Source: Atrina japonica
Taxonomy: Eukaryota > Mollusca > Bivalvia > Pterioida > Pinnidae
DNA length: 64,000 nucleotides
Assembly: GCA_030159075.1 (NCBI GenBank)
Contig: BROG01000241.1
Span: 434,001-498,000, forward strand
Direction of reading: 5' to 3'
Part shown: positions 36,401 to 48,400 of the stretch, piece by piece
Position numbering within the stretch: position 1 is the first letter of the stretch
Layout of the letters: every line of letters begins with the position of its first letter
Notes under the pieces: generated by a model
What the model was told of the DNA's origin: nothing
Database searches by the model: none
The model's input: the letters and a program-made list of their open reading frames with translations, nothing else
Made by a program: the position numbers and the translations under genes

Positions 36401-39400
36401 TGCCTGTATATATCTCTTATTTATTATTGTTCACCAATCTAAGTAGTAAAAAAGAGAAAAAAACCTTTTTGGAAAAAACACAACTTATGCCCCTATAATA
36501 AAGTTTTAAAAATACACAAAAATGCTAAAAAAAATTATCATTTCCCATCACCATAAAAAAAAAAAAATAATTATGATAATAATCACCAACTTTTGATAAT
36601 TAGGAAATTAGACAAGTTGTATGGCACCAGATTCTGATTTGTTGTTACCCAGTAAAAGTTTAGCAAAGTTCTCTGACAAAAATCTGGAGTCTTATGGCAG
36701 CAACCACAGTGAGAAGGTCAAGGGTCATGATGGTGAAGATCACAAAGCCATACAAAACTTTTACATTGTTGCTTAAAATTCAAATGTTATTGCAAAGAAT
36801 AAATGTTATTAAGCATTCTGAGACTGTTGATGAATCTATACATGTCCCCTACCTGTGATACCATCATTAAATGAATGGTGAACAATTACAAATCTTTAAA
36901 CCAAAACATTAACTGAACAGACAAATGGACCAAGACTAAACCTATGCCCCCATCTTCACCAGTAGGACACTTATCATGTTAAGTCACAGACACAATCAAT
37001 TTGAATGATATACTAAAACTGTATGAAAAAAGTCCTGTTCAAAAACATCAGAAGAACATGCCTTTGTAACAGTCATGGATAAAGGCAGTTTAACCGTCTA
37101 GTCCAATAGCTAGCTTTTGTGGCGGGATGTTAATATTCATGTACTGAAGTAAAGCAATGGTGACAGTGGTCAGCATTTGTATAGGTGACTGTGTAACGTG
37201 ATGAGCTCTGAGACCCCCTATACACATTACACCTTGACTGTCAATGTCAGAATTCTTAAAAAACTTGTGATTCATTGACATGTAATTCCTCAAACATATG
37301 GTTAATGTCACAGAAGCTAAAAAGACAGAACAGCAATTATCGCTTGTTTTTCTCAAATTTCAACAGAAGAAAGTTAAATGTACTTTATGATGTACAATAA
37401 TGATATGTACTATGATATACTACTATGATGTACTAGACAAATACATACATGATATGAAAATGATGAAATGTGACGACAAGATATACACTTAGAAATGAAA
37501 CCATGTTGATGGCAAATAGGGGTGTATCAATATATCGATACGTATCAATTATATCAATTCTCAATACTTGGACCATCAATACAAGTCATGAAATGTCGGG
37601 CTGGGGATGCTGTCAAAATGAGTCAGGATCAGTGTGCATTCAATAAATCAGCTTTACTGAAATTTGTTGATTTCTGCCCGATTGTTGATTTTTCGAAACA
37701 GAAAGTTGTCTGCTTGAAAAAGCAAAGTATGGGAACAGTTTTATAAAATGCATAATGCTGAAGATGTTTGCTACTTAAGTACCATTGTTGTTATACTTCA
37801 GGAGGCAAAACAAATTTGTTTTCTATTTGAATCCAAATCAAAAGTCAAAAAGATTGAGGTTTTGGACAATTACAACGATGTCTGTACCACTAAAAATGTC
37901 CGGCCTTTCACAGGATTTTCACAATAGTATTATCAGCAGTTGAAAATATGTCAAATTAGTAGTAAGACTTGCATATGTCATAAATTTAGAAATATTAGTG
38001 TGAATATAAAACTGACAATTTTCACCGAAAAGATTTCAGTACATCTAGATGATAGATCGGGACATTTGTTTAAAGCATCAGGAGCATGTTGTGATCTATG
38101 TTGATGCTCTTATATTTTTAGGGAAAGTAGCTACTAAACTAGTCTAAATATTTCCTCTTAATTATGTCAATCAACTTTTGTTCATGGTTACAAATAGACC
38201 ATTGTTCAGTATTTCGTGAAAATTAAATTTTAAAACACTCATTATTGTTGCCTTTTCATTATCTCTACATGAAATTTACATGAAGCCATATGTAAAATCC
38301 AATATATTGGGTATTGCTAACTTAAATATTGTATCGTATCGAAATTCTCTGGCCAATAAACAGCCCTAATGGCAAACAATTTTGTATTAATCTTTATATA
38401 GATTAATAAACAATTCTCAAAACATGAAAAACTAACATTTTTAAGTGCAACAGGTACTTTATACGTAAGATATGGAATTCTTTAACTCTCACCCAATAGG
38501 CCCAGTGGCCACAACAGCTCTTTCTATATCCAAACCTGACATTAAAATGTACACACCCTGACCATCTTCTCCGAGCCTGTTGGCAACTGAAATTATTATG
38601 TTCTTCCATTTACTAACTAAAGGTCCACAAGCCTCTGACCTCATCTAAACAATTAAATTTTGATGTTAATTTTGAATTAACAAAATCTAATATGCAGTTT
38701 GCAGTTGAGATGATAATATTACCCAACAGAGATTTTTAACTGGGTGTATAAAATGACACAAGAGGAAACCAACATACATGTGATAAAAATTGCTATGCCA
38801 CACCTGGAGATTTTTAATTTTTTAGCAGTAGATTTTGTATCAGAACTGGAGACTTTTAATCAACATTTTTATTGATGTTTTGTTTCATTTATCTTTCTTT
38901 TTTTTTTGCATGTTATAACATTTGATTGATTTCCTTGTTTTGTTCATTATTTAGCCAACAGAATGCCTTTTTAATATTATTGCATGCATTTTTCAAGTTT
39001 ACACATGTACCTGTTGAATAAAAGATAACATCTTTGTTTAATATCTAAAAAAAATTTAAGTTTCCATAGTTTAAATACCAGTCTGGTCCGGTCCCTTTCT
39101 GTTTCTTATACTACTTACGTCTACTTTGTGACAATTTAGACCTTGAAGTAAATGCTTTGCATTCTTGATTATAAATAAAATGATAATTTTTTTTGTCTAC
39201 AAATATCTTTTGAGACTGGAAAGTGTTGTAACAACTATTTTTGATGGCTGGAATAATGCTTCTAATCATCGATGATCCAAGTGTGTGTCACATGACATAA
39301 ACACACTCACTTTGACTTAGTCTTATCACTAATTAACTGCCAATCAGTGGACGGGACGGTGTTATATAATCATTAACACCCTCAATAGTTAATATACCCA

Positions 39401-42400
39401 CAGGCTATGTACATGTAAAAGAGTCAACTTTTTGATACCGGACATTTGCAGACAGGCCTAGTTAGTACTTATGAGGAGTTTACATGCTGGTCACTTTTTT
39501 TTCGGTACTTTCCAATGATGGAAGATTCTGAAATGGAAGGGGGTGGAAGGGACCCTAAAATCTGGAGATTTTTCCTCTTGCCGGATCACATGTATGAACC
39601 AAGGGGTCAGTTAGTAACCAACAATCAAACTTTGTAAACAAAATAAGGGCTTTTGTGATATATTAATATTTGATAAAACAAAATCTCTGAAACAAAATGC
39701 TTAAATATAGTCTTTGTAATATGGAGTTCAAATCAAATATATATACAGTCAAACTTGTCAATAAAAGCCACTCAAGGGAATATGAAAAAACTGTTATAGA
39801 CAATTGGCATTTATAGAGAGAGGTTTATTCGTTTTAGAAAAGTTAACAAAGGTTATGGTTTAATGGCAGGTGCCATTTATGCAGAGGTGGCCTTTGATGC
39901 AGGTTTGACTGTATTCATATTTTTATCATTGAAAAAGAGGAGACAGCAATTACTTATGTGATGTCTTATCCTTCAGCTTAAAAAGTTTTAAAAAGTTATC
40001 ACTCAGGCTTAATTTTTTTTAAATATATGTATAAATTGGCCTGAGAAGCTTATACTTCTTTTTTATAAGGTCTTTCCTGGGGAGAAATTAATTGTACTTT
40101 TGTCTAGCCTTACCTGGAACTTTACAGTCTTCGAATATCAGTTCACTAGTGTTTGATCCTCTCATCCCCAATTTGTCTAGTTTTATTCCAGTGCTAAAAC
40201 CAGGCATACCCTGAATAAAGGCAAATTTACAAATGATTTTCATATAGACATTAAAAACATCTTTTTAGAGCAAAGTTAAATTACCATATTCCTGTAGAAA
40301 AATTCATTCACAGAGAGAATAACATCACATTTTATCATCCACATTTTAGACATTTAGATGATAAAATTTTACGTAATTATATCATCAACATGTCAGGTTT
40401 AGATGGTAAAGTTTTTAAACAATTACAGGTACATGTATATCACATATGAGTTACACTAGATGGCAGAGTTTTTACACAATCATACATAAGTATGATGTAT
40501 GACACGATGATCTTATATCTGTATGCCTGGAAATTTTCACTCCCATTTAATTTCCGCCATTTTCATCCTAGGGTAAAACGGCTGATTAAAATGACAGCGG
40601 AATTTTCAAGCAAAATAACTGAAGCCCAGACATACATGTGATCCATGAGTGTATGGTGACTTCGGGTGAACATGAGTGTATGGTGACTTCGGGTGAACAT
40701 GAGTGTATAGTGACTTCAAGTGAACATGAGTGTATGGTACTTTTGGGTGAATTTAAGAGGGGGTGAACATGTTTTCTATCGTAAAAGGACAAAAATTTCC
40801 AGATATAGAATATGTCAAAAGTTTAGAGATATAATTCATAAAAGTTATCAATCATTTTCTTTAAAAGTGAATGATCTGCAATGGTAGACACAGTCCATTT
40901 AATTATCTATAATCATATGTATATGACGGTCATTATATTTCATACATCAAGAGATTTAGACAAACAGACTACTGTATTCAACTTTAGTATTTTCTGTAAT
41001 CCCGTCCTCACAAAAATCAATTGGTCTGATGCAAAATTAATATATTACCAGTTAACACAATATTCTCTTCAATATGTACCTTTTCTACTATAAATGCTGT
41101 AATTCCATGTTGCGCCTGAACAGACAAATCTGTTTTAGCATAAACTACCAGAACATCAGCATCAGGACCATTTGTAATCCAAAACTTGTTGCCGTTTAAC
41201 ACATAGTAATCACCTGTAATATAACCAAAATGTCTGTGTGTTATGTCATATCAAGATCAAACAAGTCTCCAAACATCTGTCCGCGATAGTTAATACAGTG
41301 GAACAAGTGTTGAGGGACCACTGAAATGTGGTCTCCACAGACAGGTGGTCTTTCAAAAGACGTTTTATTTAAAAGAGTAATTAGCCAAGTGTGTTTCATA
41401 ATGTGGTCTTAAAAGACAGGTGGGCTTCCATGAGAGTGGTCTTTCAAGACAGGTTCTACTGTAAAATATAAGTTCCAAAGAGCCTTAACAGTCACCTGAG
41501 CTTCATGCATTAATTTCTAGGGATAATTTGGCAGCCTGACCCATTTTGTATATAAATATAAGGCTCCATTCTCTAGCGATTTTGGATGTAATCTGTCATA
41601 GCTTTTTGTAAAGGCATTAATGTGAAGAGATAATATGTACAACATATTTGCACTTCTAATAATTTATTTTAAAGAAAACCCAAACTTTTTCTACAAATTC
41701 TCAAATGAAAATGTGTATGTGAAAATACTTGCAAATATTCTTAACCAAATGTAGGTCATGACCTGAATTTACCTTATATTTTTCAGAGAAAGATGGGTAT
41801 GTATTGTCTAAATCCTATAGAATGGAAGTCAATAAACATTATGGCACTAAAATATATTGTTAAATCTTCTTAAGTCACTTAAGTCTTAAGTTTGCTTCTT
41901 TCTCTTTCAGTCTGTCTATTATACTTTTCAAGACAATAGGACAAAACTGTCGATAGCATGAAAAATCCACTTAAAGGGGAAATAACTCCCATAAGGGAGC
42001 CCTATTGAAACTTTTTGTTGATCTTTGCATGCTGAACAGTTTTGCTTCTTTCACTTTCTCTCTATTATAATTTTCAAGATAATGTCAAAAACATGAAACA
42101 GGGGATATAACTCCCATAGGGGGCAACCTGACAATTTCCGTCCTACCGACTTTTTTTGAAGATCTTTGCATGCTGAACATCTAACTCATTCGTTCTATAT
42201 TTAGCCATGGCAGCCATGTTTGATCCTAGCCCCTTTTTATCTGCAAACTTTATGTGGCTTTACATGGTTATACTTCCTGTCAAATTTGGTTCAAATTGGT
42301 CTAATGGTTCTGGAGAAGTAGTCAAAAATGTTGAAAATTTTACAAAAAATACATATAATTTTCCATTTACTCAGGTGCCTGTGACCTTCACCTTTAATCC

Positions 42401-45400
42401 CATGACCTTGAAATTTTGACAAAACGATCCTCAAATAATTCCTAACAACTTTCTCATGTACCTTTGTATACAAAAAGTCAATCATTTTTTAGTTATTAAT
42501 CAATTTGTAATACAAATTACCCTGTGTTACTGAAGCACCCCAATAGCTCGTTTATGGACAGATTTCATTTTTGTTCACAAACTTTGTAGATATTGACTTA
42601 ACAATCATGCATACAAAATTTGAAACTCATCTGATCTTTCGTTCATAAGAAGATTTTTAAAGATGTACCAAGTTTTGGTCCTTTTAAGCCCCTTTTAGGA
42701 CCCCTATTAGTCTTATCTCTTCTTCATTTGCAAACTTTATGCAGCTTCACATGGGGATGCTACATGCCAAGTTTGGTTAAAATTGGCCCACTGGTTCTTG
42801 AGAAGAGGATGTTTAAATGCAAAAGTTAACGGATGGACGACGACAGACGACGGAGCTTTGGTTATAGCCCTTTGGCCCAGGTGAGCTAAAAATGGTTAAG
42901 TCCACTGTCAATATTCAAAATGTTATAATAATTTTGCAAGTTCAAAACGTCTGGAATTCGATTCATGGATGGTAACCGAGAATCATATGTTTTTTAGTTT
43001 CAGAGGTTCTATAATGTGAATATGACTGCTTCGAAACCGTTGAGACATATACGGTCCTAATGATTAATAATTATTGCTAAATTTAACTAATTTTCGTGAA
43101 ATTAAAACATTGAGTGTTTATGAGAAGAAGAATTACCTTGGGCGACCTTGTACACATGTAAATTTTGACTTCTAATTATATGTAGAAATTTTCGTTGTTT
43201 TTATAGAAATGAGCCCAAGAATTTGTTTGAAACATCGAGAAATTTGACTCATAAAAGTTCGAACTATAAATGTTTATACGTAGCGTTAAATAACAAAATT
43301 ATTCGGGACTTTATGAATGGTTAGAAACATCGAGAAATTGGACTCATTGAAGTTCTACTGTATTTAATGATTTGGGAGAGTATAAATTTGACCATAGGGG
43401 TGATGAATTGAGGAATGATTGTATGTGTTGGACAATTCTTACAGGCTTAGACTGAATAATTATGATGAAATCATTATTTCCCTCTTCAAATTACTACCAG
43501 AAGATATTTCCAGAGGACTTTAAATATACCTTTCTTTTCCGCTTTGAGCTTCATGGACACCACATCTGATCCCGCATTTGGTTCACTCATAGCAAGAGCC
43601 CCACAGGATTCACCGGAAATTAACTACAATGAATAAATGTTGCTTCTAAATCAAAGTGAATTGTTTTGTATAGATTTATAAATGTTCATTATGATTATTT
43701 CTACATCAAAATAGAACCGGTTATTGCATACATTGAATATGAATTTGAATGTGTTTTATGCCACACTCACAAATTTTCAGTAACCGTATTCGACCCATTA
43801 AGCACCCATGTCCCTGTCTAAGAACCCCTCCCTCTTTACATACGATCATGAATCTTTTCTAGCTGGTTGACAAGATGTGGACCTGAAAAACGTGAGTAAC
43901 AGTTTATCTGCGGCCCCAGCACCAGAAGAATGTCTATAGGTTTCCTTGGTAATAACTACAACAACTTTAACACTGTCCCTTATAAAGAATTAACTTTTTC
44001 ACATCAATTTGACTATTAGTAGGTCCCATTAAGCACCCACTCTTTTTTCTTGATTTTTGTAGCATCTTGGGTGCTCGATGGGTCAAACATGGTATATGGT
44101 GGCCATCAATTTTAAGGTAGAAGAGAGAACCCGGCTAAAATGTACCCGGGAAGAGACCACCTTCTGAAAGTAAACTGGGAAACTTTCTCACAAAATCAGC
44201 TTAGGTAAGTAATACATGTATCAACAAAGGTTTATATAGATATTCTTACTTTTGGTAAATATTTTTCTTTTTGTTCTTCATTTCCATTTCGTACTAACTG
44301 ATTGACACATAAATTAGAATGAGCTCCATAGCTGAGAGCTATTGCTGCCGATGCCCGAGACATTTCCTCCATGACAAGACAGTGATCTAAATATGACATT
44401 TCTGACCCACCATACTGTGCTGTAAAAAAGAAACATAACATTGTTAAACTTGATATGTGCCATTTCCTCTATGACAAGACGGTGATCTAAATATGACGTT
44501 TCTAACCAACCATACTGTACTGTAAAAACCAAACATAACATCACAAAACTTGAGATGTGCCATTTTCTCCATAATAAGACAGTGATCTAAAATAGTAAAT
44601 CAATACTTAAAAAAACAACAACAAAAAAACAAAAAAGTTTGATGGTGGTGGTTCTGGCATCACAGTTCTATCATAGATGTAAATTATGGGGAATATATAC
44701 ATGTAACAAACTGTCTAAAGAGACCACAATTTTGAAAGATCATAGTCGGGAAGCTGTTTGGTTATATACAGGCATGAAATTTATCTTGTCCTCTCTTACA
44801 GGTCCATCTGTTCTTTGAGGCCACACTTCCAAGGAAATACATGTATCTGGTGGTCTCTGAAGATTGTGTCCACTATACAGTTCTTGTTGTGCACCAAATG
44901 CTGGTGAAGGGCTTCAAATTTTGGCCTATACTAGGCACTTACGGCCATTGAGCAGTGAGGGTTCTTTAACATGCCGACACCTACAGGACCTCAGTTTTTA
45001 CTGTCTCATCTGAAGGACAGGAAAAGCCAGCCGCCTCCGCCAAGGCTTGAATTCACAACCCTCTGACTGCAAAACAAGCACTCTACCATGGAGCCACGAT
45101 GGCTCTTGATCCACTTTACAAATATGAAAATATGTGAAGAAAGCATCTGTATCAATGGAAAGCTTTAATCTCAGTTGAATAATACAAGAGAGACTTAAAT
45201 TTGTAATTACATTTTCAGAGTCAACACAAGAATATTTTACTTGTAACATTGCAAGGTGACTGCTTTGTCTGATATGGTTAACCCATATACCACTATGAAC
45301 ACAATTGGACTAGTCTAAGTCATTGAATTACAGAAGAGTCCATTGTTTTTCAGGGGTCGATGAGTTTATCACATGTACAACATGTGTGTTATATATGAAT

Positions 45401-48400
45401 GCCAATGCCAGCAAGGGTCAAAATTGACTTTTTCTCCACGTGCTAAATTTAGCTTGTGAATATAAAATCCACAAGCTACTGGTAAAATCAGAATTCACAA
45501 GCTACATTGTATGTCAAATTAGAGAAAATTCAATATCATTTTGGATTCTACAGTAGACACCATGCTTTACAGAAGTAATTTTGTACATTATGTAATCAAA
45601 CACAATAGGTAAAATATGATGATACAGCACAAATTATCATTAATCATGCTGATGTGATCATATCATGGTGCAATGGTCACAGTTGGCCTAGTTACAGCGA
45701 CAACACAGAAGGTATTTTACTATTCTGATTTTCTTTCCCATTCTTTGATGGACTTTATTCCTTCATACGATATGTCTGAAACAGGACTTACTGTATCGAT
45801 CATAAATTAAACATGTACATACAATTTTAATGTGGAGATGTGGAGATATTTTTAATGTGGAGATGTGGAGATATTTTTAATGAATCCAAGTACATTGTAC
45901 ATAGTTTTAAAGTTTTAACCTTTGAAATATATATACAATGTATATGCTCTAAATCTATATAATATTCTAAGACTTCAAAAATTCATTTGAAATGAACAAA
46001 CTTGGCTATGAATAACATTTTTCCAGTGCTAGACCTGCTGTAAAAAATGTTTGCAACTTTAAATATTTTAAAACAAAATACATGTACATACCTGGAGCAG
46101 TTATACCAAGCAAACCAAGTTCGCCACATTTTAACCAGAAATCCTACAAAATCAGAAAAATTTGTACAGAAAAATAGAATATATCTTAGCTGTGTGTCAA
46201 GACAAAGAGCATCTGTTGTTATTAATTATTGTTTGACATGAAATTAAAATACAGGACCCAGTTGTACAACAGGTTGTTAAATTTAACGTGAAGTTAACCA
46301 ATGTTAAAACAATGGGCTAACTGTACGTCAAATTTAACAATGAGTTGTGCAACCGGGTCCAGGTCAGTAAATTTGATAGTAGTGAAAACTGTCTTGAAAG
46401 ACAACTCTGGTAAAAGACAACCTGTCTTGTGAGACAACACTCTGAAAGTCACTTGGATTAAATACAATGTAATTCTTTGAATAAAATCTCTTTTAAGAGA
46501 CCACTTGTCTTGAGAGACCAAATTTCAATTTCCACAGTAGTAGAAAGCACTGTGAATTCTACTGATGTCTTAAAAGTTACATTTCCCCACAATATTCTAA
46601 TAAGGCATAAAAAGCCATTTCAAACATTCTGTCACTTTAAAAAGAATAATAATTCTTGTTTGTTTTCAGCATCATTAACCATGCAATTACCATTATTAAG
46701 TATCAACTATTCAATAAAAAATAAACCACATACTTACAAAAAAGATACTATATTTAAAATGATAAGTTTGGTCAACTTACTTTACTTGTCCCCAGTTTAG
46801 GAGTTCTTAAAGTGTCAATAGAGTAGAACCTCGTTATTAAGACCACCTAACTGCTTAACTCAAAATGAAATTAGAATCAGTCTGATTAGCAGGTTGTGTC
46901 TTAAGTGAGGGTCTTGACTTATTTAATATAATAACAAGACACTAAATATCCATGGTCTTAAATGAGAGGTGGTCCTTTAAGCCAGGCAGTCTTTACATGT
47001 AGGTGAGGTTTTACTGTACTTGCTAAAAACATTAAAACAAATTCATAAATGTACAGAACAGTCTTACTTTCATATCTTTGAATTCATTTGTTTTGTCGAT
47101 TTCATCAGCCTTTGGTGCTAGTTCCTTTTGGCAAAACTGGAATACTGATTGTCGAAGCTAAATAAAATAAATAAATTAAATAAACAACCATCATCATCTA
47201 TAGTCTATATCAACATTATGTAGATCTCACTAAAGTCGATTTCAAATTGTGCCACTCAGATATCTAGATAAACTAAATAGACCTTACTCCAGTTATTTTC
47301 AGTTGTGCTACTCATCTCTAAAAACACTAAATAAACATTACCTCAGTTGTTTTAAATGTGTGCCACTTAGACATCTAAATAATCTAAATAGACTTTACTC
47401 CAGTTGTTTTAGGTTGTGCAACTCAGATTTCTAAATAAACTGAAAAGACCTTATTCCACTTGTTTTCAACTCATGCCACTAAGATATCTAAAATAAACTA
47501 AATAAACCTTACTCCAGTTGTTTTCAAGTTGTGTCATTCATATCTAAATACACTAAATAGCCATTACCCCAGTTGTTCTCAATTTGTGCCACTAAGACAT
47601 CTAAATAAACTTAATAGACCTTACTCCAGTTGTTTTAGGTTGTGCAACTCAGATATCTAAATAAACTGAATAGACCTTATTCCACTTGTTTTCAACTCAT
47701 GCCACTAAGATATCTAAAATAAACTAAATAAACCTTACTCCAGTTGTTTTCAAGTTGTGTCATTCATATCTAAATACACTAAATAGCCATTACCCCAGTT
47801 GTTCTCAATGTGTGCCACTAAGACATCTAAATAAACTTAATAGACCTTACTCCAGTTGTTTAAAGTTGTGCCACTAATATATCTAAATAAACTAAATAGA
47901 CTTTACTCTAATCTAGTTGTTTTCAAGTCAAGCCACACAGAAATCTAAATAAACTAAATAGACGTTACTCTAGTTGTTTTTTAAGTTGTGCCACTCAGAT
48001 ATCTAAATAAACTTTAAAGACCCTACTCCAGTTGTTTTAACTTGTGTCACTCAGATATTTTAATAAACTACTGGTAAATAGACCTTACTCCATTATGTTC
48101 AAGGCATGCCACCCAAATATTTAATTAACTAAATAGACCTTACTCCAGTTGTCTTTAAATTGTGCCACTCAGATATCTAAACAAAAGCCTGTAGAGGCCC
48201 CTGAATGGACCCGAGTTAAATCATTCCCAGTTCTGGTCCCCTTTATCAGCCCCTATGGGCATTCACACACATTATGCAGCTTCATATTTGAAAATAGTTC
48301 CTGCAAAGTTTGATTAAAATTGAACCATTGATTTTTCAGAAGTAAAAAATGTCTAAAAGTTAAAAAATTGTCTGTTTTCTTAGGTGCCAATCTATATTTA

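Noticed and set aside
37090..37356. Minus-strand frame (88 codons) between IVD exons 8b and 8c, considered as a fourth exon 8
   Set aside because: It lacks the SGLDIER motif and the 94-nt exon structure. It looks more protein-like than average but matches no family I know.
44420..44544. A second functional exon 4 of IVD
   Set aside because: The upstream units lack the 3' half of the exon and a donor site, and their 100-bp offset shifts the frame.
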